A stretch of DNA of 64,000 nucleotides from Bog-756 sp963704615 (GCA_963704615.1 OY969923.1:1-64000), one strand, 5' to 3'; positions 16,416-25,889 are shown, counted from the first letter of the stretch. Notes: generated from the letters alone by a model not told the origin. Translations and numbers: made by a program.

Positions 16416-16809
16416 GGCCGCTGCGCCTACCCCCGTGGAACCGGCGAGAGCCACTTCCGATTCAACCTCTGCCCCAGCCGCCCTTGAGAAGAGCTTGCAT
16501 GTGGTCAAGGCAGTCGAGGAACTGCAAGACGTGCTGACTGTCGAGAGACACCTCATCGTCCGAACGGACTCCGGATGGGAACTCCCCTTGGTCGCATCAC
16601 CAGCGGCAGTGGCTCCACTCCTCGGGAAGTCCGATCACGGCGTGAGGAACGATTGCGTTGCCGGGCGCATTCCGACCCTGCCACGGGCCCCTGGCAGTGG
16701 TGCCCATCACCGGATCCCTGTGGCCCGCCTTCTCGACCAGTTAGGGGTTCCCTACAGGATTGAACCCGTCGGCCGTGGCGGCGACTCAAAAGTGTCGATT
16801 ACCGCCTGA
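16399..16809 (+). CDS. Excisionase-like helix-turn-helix protein, copy 2
   Basis: In this 136-aa protein, the segment from residue 61 (ELPLVASPAAVAPLLGKS), then an RIPTLPRAPGSGAHHRIPV stretch and LLDQLG, follows the helix-turn-helix plus wing layout of MerR/excisionase proteins (AAxLLG..., xxGxIPxxR..., RIPxxxLxxxL). The N-terminal half has an amphipathic helix (KAVEELQDVL). It is convergent with the integrase, ending 58 bp from the integrase stop. It would be a DNA-binding recombination directionality factor or regulator of the element. GTG start; family assignment is by pattern only. Confidence 0.55.
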   Translation: MSRSRRAAAPTPVEPARATSDSTSAPAALEKSLHVVKAVEELQDVLTVERHLIVRTDSGWELPLVASPAAVAPLLGKSDHGVRNDCVAGRIPTLPRAPGSGAHHRIPVARLLDQLGVPYRIEPVGRGGDSKVSITA

Positions 16810-16867
16810 GATCATTTCTAGGGACTGCACGGATCGTTGCCATCGCCCAACTGCCGATCCGCTGCTC

Positions 16868-18139
16868 TCAGGAGGTGAGGTTGAGAGTGGTCTCAGGGAG
16901 ATTGAGACCAGCCTCAAGCGAGTCGGCCGCCGCCTGGGCCTGAGCGTTTGTGTTCGCCGTGTAGACCCGGAGTGTGATCGCCGGATCAGCGTGACCGAGA
17001 CGGTCCGCGACCGTTTTCGGGTTCATCCCGTCGGCGAATAGCTGTGTTGCCGTGTAGTGCCGAAGATCATGTAGCCGGAATGACCAGCGCTCTTCCGATG
17101 GCAGATCCTTTGACATGGCCGTCGGTTTCGTCTTGCGTAGCTCGCTGAGGGCCGGTTGCTCCATTCGGCGACATAGGCGCTCGAACGATTGAGTCACGGA
17201 ATCCGGATGCAGGGGCCGGGCCCCGTCGGGATCTGCGCTGAACACGTACCCCTCTGGAGAAAGACCCACATTTGCGCCTGTGGCGTCGATCTCCGCTCGA
17301 GCGTATCTGCCTCGCAGAACCGCCATCGCCTGCTCTCCTAGGACGAGCCGCCGGGCCTGATGACTCTTCGGACCCTTCGTTCCGATCCCATCGGGAGTCT
17401 GCCAGATTGATCGGCGAACGTCGATCGCTGCGGCTTGCCAATCGACGTCGCTCCAACGGAGCCCGCAGAGTTCCCCTCGGCGCATACCAGTGAGTGCCGC
17501 CAGCGTGACGATCGTGGCCAGCGCAGGATTCCTAGTTCCGCCGCGACCGGCCTCCACGATCAGCGCCCGCACCTGCTCCGGCGACGGGACACTGGTTTCG
17601 ACCTTTCGTGCCGAGGGTGGCGTTGCATCATCGGCGACGTTGCGATCAAGCCAACCCCATTTCCGACCCTGCTTGAGCGCAGCACTAATGATCCGGTGAT
17701 GGTAGAGAACCGTGCTCGGGCTCAGGCCGCTGGCCAACTGGTCGGCATAGAGCCGGTCGAGGTCGTGGGCGGTCAACTTGTCGAGCGGTACAGCGCCAAG
17801 GGTGGGACGGATCGCCTTGTCGATTTTCCGCTTGTACTCGTGGAGCGTCTTTGGACTCCTCCCCATCCGGACCGAATGATCAAGCCATTCGCTGAGAAGA
17901 GCCCCCAATGTCGCCTTACTACCTCCATACTCGCCCCGTTCGACGGCTGCTACCAATGAAGCAAGTTTCCTTTCGGCCGCTCGCTTGCCAGCTCCTGGTT
18001 CCTTTCGATGGGCAACGTATGACTGGCTGATCTGCTTGGGCTTGCCAGTGACCGGGTCACGACCAACGAAGACTCGAATCTGCCAGTGCCCGGGTGAGCG
18101 TTCTCGCATGGTGCCTGCCATACGGAGACTGTAGGCCAT
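16868..18139 (-). CDS. Tyrosine-type site-specific recombinase (phage/ICE integrase)
   Basis: This integrase of about 423 aa has an N-terminal AP2/arm-binding type lead (RERSPGHWQIRVFVGRDPVT), a SAM-like core-binding domain (about 75-175) and a catalytic domain (185-400). All catalytic residues are visible: R220 (TGMRRGE), K258, H357-x2-R360 (LHDLRHY), H383 (GHADP) and nucleophile Y393. It therefore looks functional. Its start is about 35 bp from the 3' end of tRNA-Thr, the classic arrangement for an element integrated in a tRNA gene. ATG 18121 or 18109 could also be the start. Its host range or partner genes cannot be told. Confidence 0.93.
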   Translation of the reverse strand: MAYSLRMAGTMRERSPGHWQIRVFVGRDPVTGKPKQISQSYVAHRKEPGAGKRAAERKLASLVAAVERGEYGGSKATLGALLSEWLDHSVRMGRSPKTLHEYKRKIDKAIRPTLGAVPLDKLTAHDLDRLYADQLASGLSPSTVLYHHRIISAALKQGRKWGWLDRNVADDATPPSARKVETSVPSPEQVRALIVEAGRGGTRNPALATIVTLAALTGMRRGELCGLRWSDVDWQAAAIDVRRSIWQTPDGIGTKGPKSHQARRLVLGEQAMAVLRGRYARAEIDATGANVGLSPEGYVFSADPDGARPLHPDSVTQSFERLCRRMEQPALSELRKTKPTAMSKDLPSEERWSFRLHDLRHYTATQLFADGMNPKTVADRLGHADPAITLRVYTANTNAQAQAAADSLEAGLNLPETTLNLTS

Positions 18140-18151
18140 TTGTAGGCCAAT
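18130..18151. repeat. 11-bp direct repeats between integrase and tRNA
   Basis: TGTAGGCCATT and TGTAGGCCAAT lie in tandem between the tRNA 3' end and the integrase coding region, the zone where integrases place arm-type or core binding sites. The first repeat overlaps the upstream-most possible integrase start, which favours a start at 18121 or 18109. Confidence 0.4.
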
Positions 18152-18173
18152 CGTGCAGAGCTTCCTACAAACC

Positions 18174-18249
18174 TGGAGCCTGGGAGGAGAATCGAACTCC
18201 TGACCTACGCATTACGAGTGCGTTGCTCTACCGACTGAGCTACCCAGGC
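18174..18249 (-). tRNA. tRNA-Thr (CGT anticodon) with encoded CCA
   Basis: On the minus strand a full cloverleaf is visible: acceptor GCCTGGG/CCCAGGC, D-arm GCTC...GAGC, anticodon stem ACGCA/TGCGT with loop CTCGTAA (anticodon CGT), and T-arm AGGAG-TTCGATT-CTCCT. The 3' CCA is encoded (18176-18174). The integrase gene lies immediately beyond the 3' end, so this tRNA is the probable attachment site. No second copy of the tRNA 3' end was found by eye within the window to its left. Confidence 0.96.
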
Positions 18250-18351
18250 GAGGTCAGCAACGCTATCCGAACAGCGCGTCCGCTCCGACGAGGTCGGCCG
18301 GCGCTCATGCTGGTCCCGCTGAGGAACTATGCCCAGGTACCGATGACCCTC

Positions 18352-19533
18352 TCAGACCACCAAGCCCGACAGCTCGACCATCAAGGCATCCATCAACAGG
18401 GATTCGTTGGCGTTACGCCCGAGGGCCACCGCGGCCCGGTCGATGGCCTCGACCTGACGCGCGGCCCGCTGGCCGATGGCGACGTTGCCCGGCACCACCC
18501 CCCCGGAAGCACCACCGGGTGTCGACGCCGAGGTGATCGCCACCAGCCGGTCGCGGTACTCCCCGGCGAGGGTGGCCAGCCCGAACAGGAGATCATCGGC
18601 CCGCCATCGCCTCTCCTCGCGCCGGTGCCGGTCCTCGATCGATCGGCGGCCGGCGATGCCTTTGGCCCCCATCGCTTCGGACTGCTCGGCCAGCGCCGCC
18701 AGCTCCTGGGCGTGCTGCTCGCGCAGTGGACCCAGACCGTCCTCCACCGAGGCCAGCAGCTCGTCGGACACCAGGGCAGCCACCGCGCCGGTGCCGTCCA
18801 GGCGAGAGGGAACCGATCGCCATTGCTCCTGGCGCGCCGCGAAGCCGGCGTCGCTGACCAGCAACCTGGCACGGTCGAGTCGGCCTCCGGCCGCCCGAGC
18901 CACCACCTCGGCATGGTCGGCATCGACCCCCCGCGCCATCAACCAATCGGCCACGGCGCGGTCCGGGACCGGGTCAAAAGGGACCTCCACGCACCGGCTC
19001 ACGATGGTGGCCAGAGCGGGCGGGGTGCTGTCGGCCACCAGGACGAACACGGTGGCGGGAGGTGGCTCCTCCACCGTCTTGAGCAGGGCGGGTACTGCCT
19101 TTCCGGCCAGATGGACATCGCCGATGACCAGCACCTGACGGGACGACTCCAGAGGACGGCGCTGGGCCCGGGCCACGATGGCCCGGGCCTCGTCGACTTC
19201 GAGGGCGGCGCCTGATCGCTCCATCTCGACCAGGTCGGGGTGGGTCCCCCGCAGGGCCCGCAGGCAGGTGGTGCAGGTACCGCACCCGCCCTGGGGGCAG
19301 AGCAGGGCGGCGGCCAGGCCGCGAGCGGCGGCCCGCTTGCCCGACCCGGGCGGACCATGCAGCAGGTAGGCATGCACCGGCCGGCGCGCTGCTGACGTCA
19401 ACTGGGCCACTGCCCTCGGTTGGCCCACCACCGCGTCGAACAGGGCGGGCACCGGCACCCGATCGGGGCCGGCCGACCCGGGCGGCCCGGTCGATCCCTC
19501 CGTCATCCCCACCGAGCCACGTTCATCCATCAC
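18352..19533 (-). CDS. holB: DNA polymerase III delta' subunit
   Basis: This 393-aa clamp-loader subunit has P-loop GPPGSGKR at 60-67, zinc module C79-x4-C84-x2-C87-x2-C90, and the SRC motif (ATIVSRCVEV) that contacts neighbouring subunits. The P-loop lacks the final Ser/Thr, as expected for a subunit that does not hydrolyse ATP. It functions with delta and tau/gamma to load the sliding clamp. The start overlaps tmk by 11 nt, so topA-tmk-holB is one operon. The second possible start (ATG at codon 10) would shorten it slightly. Confidence in the family is high. Confidence 0.92.
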   Translation of the reverse strand: MMDERGSVGMTEGSTGPPGSAGPDRVPVPALFDAVVGQPRAVAQLTSAARRPVHAYLLHGPPGSGKRAAARGLAAALLCPQGGCGTCTTCLRALRGTHPDLVEMERSGAALEVDEARAIVARAQRRPLESSRQVLVIGDVHLAGKAVPALLKTVEEPPPATVFVLVADSTPPALATIVSRCVEVPFDPVPDRAVADWLMARGVDADHAEVVARAAGGRLDRARLLVSDAGFAARQEQWRSVPSRLDGTGAVAALVSDELLASVEDGLGPLREQHAQELAALAEQSEAMGAKGIAGRRSIEDRHRREERRWRADDLLFGLATLAGEYRDRLVAITSASTPGGASGGVVPGNVAIGQRAARQVEAIDRAAVALGRNANESLLMDALMVELSGLVV

Positions 19534-20155
19534 CGCGAACCGGACCCAGCGCGGCGACCACGCCCGACCACACCGTCTCGGCCACCTCCTCCACCGGCCC
19601 GCGGCCGTCGACCACCAACCAGGAGCCCGGCGACCCGGCGGCCAGAAGGCGGTAGCCGTCGGCCACCCGGTGCAGGAACCGGTCGCCCTGGTCCTCGAAA
19701 CGGTCGCCGTTGCCGTTGTCGCGCCGAGCCGCGGCCACGTCGAGGGGAACGTCGATGAGCACGTTGAGTTCGGGGCTCACCCCACCGGTGGCCCACTCGA
19801 TCAGGCTCTCCAGCTCGGCTTGGTCGAGCCCGCGGCCGAATCCTTGGTAGGCGAGGGTGGAGGCCGAATACCGGTCGGTCACCACCCAGGTTCCCGCGGC
19901 CAGGGCGGGCTCCACCACCTCGGCGACGTGCTCAGCCCGGTCGGCCGCCATCAACAGGGCCTCGGTCCGTCGGCTGATCGGGCCGTGACCCCGGTCGAGG
20001 AGCAGCCGACGCAGTGACTGCCCGAGGGCGGTCGCCCCCGGCTCGAAGGTGGCCACTGCGTGCAGTCGCGCCGCCAGCAGACGGACTTGGGTGGTCTTGC
20101 CGCATCCGTCGATTCCCTCCAGAGCGATGAGACGACCCCGTCTGCCCTCGCTCAC
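19523..20155 (-). CDS. tmk: Thymidylate kinase
   Basis: This 210-aa kinase phosphorylates dTMP to dTDP. P-loop GIDGCGKTT is at residues 14-22, the DRY-type motif TDRYSASTLAYQG binds the nucleotide, and a LID segment rich in Arg (AAARRDNGNGDRFED) is present. The start overlaps the topA stop by 4 nt and the end overlaps holB by 11 nt. The tmk-holB pair is a common bacterial replication operon. Confidence 0.96.
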   Translation of the reverse strand: MSEGRRGRLIALEGIDGCGKTTQVRLLAARLHAVATFEPGATALGQSLRRLLLDRGHGPISRRTEALLMAADRAEHVAEVVEPALAAGTWVVTDRYSASTLAYQGFGRGLDQAELESLIEWATGGVSPELNVLIDVPLDVAAARRDNGNGDRFEDQGDRFLHRVADGYRLLAAGSPGSWLVVDGRGPVEEVAETVWSGVVAALGPVRGDG

Positions 20156-23091
20156 TCGGAGCTGCTGGTCCTCTTCGCCGCCGCCCTCTTCGCCGCGGCC
20201 GTGGCCGGGGCCTTGGTCGCTGCCCTCTTTTTGGCGGTGACAGGGGCGGCCTTCTTTTTGGTCGGCGCCTTCTTGGCCGCTCTCTTGGCTGCCTTCTTGC
20301 GCTTCGGAGGCCCCGCTGCCCGCCGTTCGGACAACAACTCCGAGGCCCGCTCGACGGTCAGTGCTTCGACGTCGTCGCCCTGCCGCAACGAGGCGTTGGT
20401 GGTCCCGTCGGTCACATAGGGGCCGAACCGGCCGTCCTTGACCACCATGGGCAGCCCGGTGTCGGGGTCGTCTCCCAACTCGCGTAGCGGTCCCTTGGCG
20501 TTCCGTCCACCGCGCGCTTTGGGCTGGGCGAACAAGGCCAGGGCCTGGTCCAGGGTGATCGACAGGATCTGGTCCTCGGTGAGCAGGCTGCGGGTGTCCC
20601 GCCCTTTCTTCACATACGGGCCGAACCGTCCGTTGTGGGCGACGATCTCTTCGCCCGACTCGGGGTCGATGCCCACCGTGCGCGGGATGCCCAGCAGGTT
20701 GAGGGCCTCCTCGAAGGTGACGGAGTCCGGCGACATCGAGGCGAACAGGGAGGACGTCCGGGGCTTCGGACCACCGTCGACCATCTCGCCCAACTGCACG
20801 TAGGGACCGAACCGTCCGGCTCGCACCTGCACCGGCAGGCCGGTCTCGGGGTCTTGGCCGAGGACCCGGTCAGAGGACGGGGCGGCGAGCAGTGACTCGG
20901 CCCGCTCGACGGTGAGCTCGTCGGGGGCCATGTCGTCGGGGATGGAGACCCGGTCCTCACCCCGTTGCAGGTAAGGACCGTAGCGACCGACCCGGGCCAC
21001 GATGTCCACCCCGTCGCTCCCCACCCCGATGGGGATGGAATTGATCTCGCGGGCATCGATCTCACCGAGGTAGGTGCTGACCTCGCGCTTGAGCCCGAGC
21101 CCGCGCACCTGACCGGCCACTGGGGTTTTGTCCCCCTCGGCGGCGCTGCCATTGGACCGTTGCCGGGGCGTCACCGCGTCGCCCGGGGGCCCGCCCGCGC
21201 CGAAGTAGAACCGGGTGAGCCAGGGGAGGGACTCCTCGTTCCCCGAGGCGATGGCGTCGAGGTCGTCCTCCATCGAGGCGGTGAAGCCGTAGTCCACCAG
21301 GTCGGCGAAGTACCGCTCGAGGAGGCCCACCACGGCGAAGGCGGTGAACGACGGGACCAGCGCCGTCCCCTTCTTCCAGACGTAGCCCCGATCGAGGATT
21401 GTGGCGATGACACTGGCGTAGGTGGACGGCCGGCCCACGCCCAGCTCCTCCATGGCCTTGACCAGTGACGCCTCGGTGTAGCGGGCCGGCGGCTGGGTGG
21501 CGTGCGACCCCACCTCGAGGTCGCCCACCCGCATCGGGTCCCCTTCGTCCATCGGAGGGAGGTGGACCTCGCGATCGGCCAGCTCGGCTTCGGGGTCGTC
21601 CTCCCCCTCGACATAGGCCCGCAGGTAGCCGGGGAACTGGATGACCTTGCCCGAGGCCGAAAACTCGGCCTCCTGCCCGGCGACCCCGTCCGCCCCCGGT
21701 TGCCCGGTGGCGACCCCGGCCAGGCGGACCTGGGCGCTGGTCCCGGTGGCATCGGCCATCTGCGAGGCGACGGTGCGCTTCCAGATGAGGTCGTAGAGAC
21801 GGAACTCGTCACCCGACAACGAACGGGACGCCTCGTCCGGCGTCCGGAACGTCTCACCGGCGGGGCGGATGGCCTCGTGGGCCTCCTGGGCGTTCTTGAC
21901 CTTGCGCTCGTAGCGCCGCGGTTGGGCCGGCACGTACTCGGGCCCGTAGAGCGCCGAGGCCTGGGCCCGGGCCGCGTCGAGGGCCTGGCTCGACAGCGTG
22001 GTCGAGTCGGTGCGCATGTAGGTGATCCACCCGTCCTCGTACAGGCGCTGGGCCACCTGCATGGCCCGCTTGGAGCTGAAGCGGAGCTTGCGGCCGGCCT
22101 CCTGCTGGAGGGTCGAGGTCATGAACGGGGCCGACGGCGACCGGCGGAAGGGCTTGTGGGTCATCGACTTGACGGTGAACGGCACGTCGGCCAAACCGGT
22201 GGCCAGCGACCGGGCCTCGGCCTCGCCCAGGACCACCACCGACCCGCTTGTGGTGAGGGTGCCCGTCTCGTCGAAGTCGCGCCCCGAGGCGAGGGACACG
22301 CCGTCCACCGCCACCAGTGACGCGGTGAACGAGCCGGGAGTTCCGTCGGCCACCGGGGCGGCCCCCTGGGCGGTAAAGGTGGCGTCGATGCCCCACCAGC
22401 CGGCGGACCGGAACGCCATGCGGGCCCGTTCGCGCTCCACCACCATCCGGGTAGCCACGCTCTGGACCCGTCCGGCCGAGAGGCGGGGCATGATCTTCTT
22501 CCACAGGACGGGCGACACCTCGTAGCCGTAGAGGCGGTCGAGGATGCGTCGCGCCTCTTGGGCGTCCACCAGTCGCCGGTCGAGGTCACGCCACTCGCGC
22601 ACGGCCCGCTCGATGGCCGGTCGGGTGATCTCGTGGAAGACCATGCGCTTGACCGGTACCCGGGGGGCCAGCACTTCGAGCAGGTGCCAGGCGATGGACT
22701 CACCCTCGCGGTCCTCGTCCGAGGCCAGATAGACCTCACTGGCCTGCTTGACCAGCTGCTTGAGCTTGGCCACCTGTGACTTCTTTTCGGTGGACACCAC
22801 GTAGAGCGGTTTGAACCCGTTGTCCACGTCCACCCCCAGACGGGACCACGCCTCGCCCTTGTAGGCCGCCGGGACCTCGTCCGCCCGGCGGGGGAGATCA
22901 CGGATGTGCCCGATCGAGGACTCCACCGTGTAGTCCGATCCGAGCAGTCCGGCGATGGTCTTGGCCTTGGCCGGCGACTCCACGATGACCAGGGGCTTGG
23001 CCCCGCCCCGGCCCCGCGGCCGGCCGGCGGCACCGTTGGCGGGGGCGGTGCCGGGATCGGGGGGCGTCTCGGTCATTTCAGTGGTTGCCAT
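20152..23091 (-). CDS. topA: DNA topoisomerase I (type IA)
   Basis: This 979-aa enzyme relaxes negative supercoils. It begins with a Toprim domain (LVIVESPAKAKTIAG, about 33-47; acidic DEDREGE later) and has the catalytic tyrosine Y358 in ITYMRTDST. Instead of zinc fingers the C-terminus carries at least four copies of the topoisomerase repeat with core GRFGPYV or GRYGPYL, followed by a long Lys/Ala tail of about 60 residues (KKRKKAAKRAAKK and similar), as in other actinobacterial TopA proteins. The basic tail helps DNA binding and processivity. It heads the topA-tmk-holB operon. Confidence 0.97.
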   Translation of the reverse strand: MATTEMTETPPDPGTAPANGAAGRPRGRGGAKPLVIVESPAKAKTIAGLLGSDYTVESSIGHIRDLPRRADEVPAAYKGEAWSRLGVDVDNGFKPLYVVSTEKKSQVAKLKQLVKQASEVYLASDEDREGESIAWHLLEVLAPRVPVKRMVFHEITRPAIERAVREWRDLDRRLVDAQEARRILDRLYGYEVSPVLWKKIMPRLSAGRVQSVATRMVVERERARMAFRSAGWWGIDATFTAQGAAPVADGTPGSFTASLVAVDGVSLASGRDFDETGTLTTSGSVVVLGEAEARSLATGLADVPFTVKSMTHKPFRRSPSAPFMTSTLQQEAGRKLRFSSKRAMQVAQRLYEDGWITYMRTDSTTLSSQALDAARAQASALYGPEYVPAQPRRYERKVKNAQEAHEAIRPAGETFRTPDEASRSLSGDEFRLYDLIWKRTVASQMADATGTSAQVRLAGVATGQPGADGVAGQEAEFSASGKVIQFPGYLRAYVEGEDDPEAELADREVHLPPMDEGDPMRVGDLEVGSHATQPPARYTEASLVKAMEELGVGRPSTYASVIATILDRGYVWKKGTALVPSFTAFAVVGLLERYFADLVDYGFTASMEDDLDAIASGNEESLPWLTRFYFGAGGPPGDAVTPRQRSNGSAAEGDKTPVAGQVRGLGLKREVSTYLGEIDAREINSIPIGVGSDGVDIVARVGRYGPYLQRGEDRVSIPDDMAPDELTVERAESLLAAPSSDRVLGQDPETGLPVQVRAGRFGPYVQLGEMVDGGPKPRTSSLFASMSPDSVTFEEALNLLGIPRTVGIDPESGEEIVAHNGRFGPYVKKGRDTRSLLTEDQILSITLDQALALFAQPKARGGRNAKGPLRELGDDPDTGLPMVVKDGRFGPYVTDGTTNASLRQGDDVEALTVERASELLSERRAAGPPKRKKAAKRAAKKAPTKKKAAPVTAKKRAATKAPATAAAKRAAAKRTSSSE

Positions 23092-23183
23092 GGCTGTGGG
23101 CCTCAGGGTGACGGGTGGGGCGAGGCATTGTCAACCCCGCAGGACCGCCGCCCACGCCGGTTGGACCTCGGCGGACGGCCGCG

Positions 23184-25586
23184 TCAGTCGTGCGAAGCCT
23201 TCATGGCCACCGTAGCGGCCTCGTCGAGAGCGGCGGACTCGGCCGCCGGGAGGTCGGCGTCCATGGACCCCGTTTTGCGCTTGGAGAAGGCGATGGCCAG
23301 GAGCAGCACCACCAGGGACACCCCGGCGATGGCCAGGCGGGCTCCCGTGTGGTGGCGCAGGCTGATGATGGCCGGGAGGATGAGCAGGCTGACCAGGTTC
23401 ATGACCTTGATCAGGGGGTTGAGAGCGGGTCCGGCGGTGTCCTTGAACGGGTCGCCGATGGTGTCGCCGATGACCGCCGCCTTGTGGGCCTCGGACCCTT
23501 TGCCCCCTTCGTGGCCGTCTTCGATGTACTTCTTGGCGTTGTCCCAGGCCCCTCCGGAGTTGGACAGGAAGTTGGCCATCAACTGGCCGGTGAGAATGGC
23601 CCCCACCAGAAAGGCCCCCAGGGCGAAGTAGTTGATGCCGAAACCGACGATGACCGGGCTGAGGATGGCCAGCAGGGCCGGGGTGGCCAGCTCCCGCTGG
23701 GCCGCCGTCGTGCAGATGGCAATGACCTTCCCGTACTCCGGTTTCTCCGTGTAATCCATGATCCCGGGGTGCTCCCGGAACTGACGGCGCACCTCTTGGA
23801 CCACGGTGCCGGCCGATCGGCCCACGGCCCGGATGGCCAGGGCCGAGAAGATGAAGGCGATCGAGCCACCGATGAGGATGCCGATGAACGTCGTCGGATG
23901 GGAGACGTTGATCGATGTCTGCGGCAGGTTGAAGAGGGCGTTGCCGAGCTGGGGCAGCTTGAGCTGCTGACCGATGGTCTCGATGAAGGAGGCGAACAGG
24001 GCCACCGAGGCGATCACTGCCGAACCGATGGCCACCCCCTTGGTCACGGCCTTGGTGGTGTTGCCCACCGCGTCGAGGCTGACCATGACCCGCTCGGCCT
24101 CACCGGTGAACTCACCCGACATCTCGGCTACCCCGGCGGCGTTGTCGGACACCGGGCCGAAGCTGTCCTCCGAGACGATCATGCCCGCCGTCGACAGCAG
24201 GCCGATGCCGGTGAGGGCCACCAGGTAGAGGGTCAGCTCGATGTTCCCGCCCCCCAGGCCGATGGACACGGCGATGGCCAGGACGATGGCCATGATGGCC
24301 CAGACCGACGACTCGAGGCCGAGGGCCAGGCCGGCCAGGGTGAGGGTGGCCGGCCCGGTGCGGGCCGTCTCGGCCACCTCTTTGACCGGGCCCCGCTCGG
24401 TGGAGGTGAAGTGCTCGGTGATCTGGCTGGCCACCAGCATGAGGACCACCCCGGTGAGCACAGCGTAGAACGCTTTCCAGTAGTGCAAATAGGCCCCGGC
24501 CACCACGGCCGAGCCGGCGATGGTGAGCGCGGCCGCCGTCCATACCCCCCGGTTGATGGGGGCCATGGCGTTCTTGTCCCGGTGGCTGGCCCGCACCACG
24601 AACACCCCGATGATGGTGGCCAGGATGCCGATGGCCGGGATGGCGATGGGGAAGATCACCGTCTTGGCCGCGTCGGCGCTCCGACCGATGGAGCTGAAGG
24701 CGGTCACCCCCAGGATGATGGCGGCGATGATGGTGATGACGTAGGACTCGAAGAGATCGGCGGCCATGCCGGCGCAGTCGCCCACGTTGTCGCCCACGTT
24801 GTCGGCGATGGTGGCCGCGTTGCGGGGATCGTCCTCAGGGATCCCCGCCTCCACCTTGCCCACCAGGTCCGCCCCCACGTCGGCCGCCTTGGTGAAGATG
24901 CCCCCGCCGACCCGCATGAACAGAGCCAGCAGCGAGGCCCCGAACCCGAAGCCGATGAGCACCGAGGTGGCCGTGTTCTGGAAGACCAGCACGATCACGG
25001 TGGCGCCCAGCAGGCCCAGGCCCACGCAGAGCAGGCCGGTGATGGCCCCGGTGCGGTAGGCCACCTTGAGGGCGGGGGCCATCTTCCCCTCCCGGGCGGC
25101 GGCGGCGGTGCGGACGTTGCCCCGCACAGCCAGGCTCATGCCGATGAAGCCGGTCAGTCCGGAGCACAGGGCGCCGGCCAGAAAGCAGATGACCCGGTAG
25201 AGGCCGGCCTGGGCGAAGGTGAAGTCGGTGACCGTGTGGGCGATGCAGCCGATGTGGAACGACGAACTGGTCGTCCCTCCCACACACAGGTACACGGTGT
25301 GGGTCACCTTGGTGGCGGTGAAGAAGATGAGCACGGCCAGCGGGACGATGATGATCCCGATGGTCTTGAACTGGCGGGCCAGGAAGGCCTCCGCTCCCTC
25401 TTGGATGGCCTTGGCGATGTCCTTCATCGAGGCGGTGCCCTGGTCGGCGGCCAGGACCCCCCGCACCAGGAAGAGCGCCGTCACGATGGAGGCGACCGCG
25501 CACAGCAACGCGAAGTACAGCCAGGTCTTCTCCGAGTTGTGGAGAGAGAAGACCTGGTAACCCCCTTCAGCCAGGAGGTGGGTCAT
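23184..25586 (-). CDS. hppA: K+-independent H+-translocating membrane pyrophosphatase
   Basis: This 800-aa protein has about 16 membrane segments. It hydrolyses pyrophosphate and pumps protons outward. The catalytic acidic loops are visible: KAADVGADLVGKVE, and then the DDPRN and DNVGDNVGD segments. The ion-dependence determinant reads GNTTKAVTKG; Lys after GNTT is the hallmark of the K+-independent class (Ala marks the K+-dependent class), so it should be an H+ pump not needing potassium. The start is supported by AAGGGAG 9 nt upstream. It recovers energy from biosynthetic pyrophosphate and complements the soluble PPase in this window. Confidence 0.96.
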   Translation of the reverse strand: MTHLLAEGGYQVFSLHNSEKTWLYFALLCAVASIVTALFLVRGVLAADQGTASMKDIAKAIQEGAEAFLARQFKTIGIIIVPLAVLIFFTATKVTHTVYLCVGGTTSSSFHIGCIAHTVTDFTFAQAGLYRVICFLAGALCSGLTGFIGMSLAVRGNVRTAAAAREGKMAPALKVAYRTGAITGLLCVGLGLLGATVIVLVFQNTATSVLIGFGFGASLLALFMRVGGGIFTKAADVGADLVGKVEAGIPEDDPRNAATIADNVGDNVGDCAGMAADLFESYVITIIAAIILGVTAFSSIGRSADAAKTVIFPIAIPAIGILATIIGVFVVRASHRDKNAMAPINRGVWTAAALTIAGSAVVAGAYLHYWKAFYAVLTGVVLMLVASQITEHFTSTERGPVKEVAETARTGPATLTLAGLALGLESSVWAIMAIVLAIAVSIGLGGGNIELTLYLVALTGIGLLSTAGMIVSEDSFGPVSDNAAGVAEMSGEFTGEAERVMVSLDAVGNTTKAVTKGVAIGSAVIASVALFASFIETIGQQLKLPQLGNALFNLPQTSINVSHPTTFIGILIGGSIAFIFSALAIRAVGRSAGTVVQEVRRQFREHPGIMDYTEKPEYGKVIAICTTAAQRELATPALLAILSPVIVGFGINYFALGAFLVGAILTGQLMANFLSNSGGAWDNAKKYIEDGHEGGKGSEAHKAAVIGDTIGDPFKDTAGPALNPLIKVMNLVSLLILPAIISLRHHTGARLAIAGVSLVVLLLAIAFSKRKTGSMDADLPAAESAALDEAATVAMKASHD

Positions 25587-25889
25587 CGATGAGGCTCCCT
25601 TCGGTGTACTGCACGGTTATCACGGCACGGTGGTGAGACGGAACGGATGGGGCATTGCACGGTCACGATCGGACACCTGTCGGCGGGTTGGCCGCGACCC
25701 ACCGCAGCGATCAGGAACCACAGTCCCCGCGGCAAGGCCTCGGCCAGTTGGCCCTTCGCCGGGGCGCGCCCTCACGGCACACCGAACCCGGCGACGGGGG
25801 CAGAAGATACCGACAAAAGGGGGTGGTGAGCAAGGAAGCACGTACCGTCACCCTGAGCGCACCCTGCGTGACCAGGGCTGGACACCGGG
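25587..25889. other. Intergenic region between hppA and the potassium permease
   Basis: These 303 bp hold the hppA promoter and leader (leftward). I see no gene, tRNA or known riboswitch pattern on either strand. Confidence 0.5.

Noticed and set aside
15441..18173. Duplicate of the tRNA-Thr 3' end marking the other end of the integrative element
   Set aside because: I looked for the acceptor/T-arm sequence (AGGAGAATCGAACTCCT-like) left of the integrase and found no convincing copy.
23115..25592. Long 825-codon open frame opposite hppA
   Set aside because: It is a GC-rich antisense shadow: the minus frame has all membrane pyrophosphatase motifs, while this one is repetitive Gly/Asp/His/Arg with no fold.
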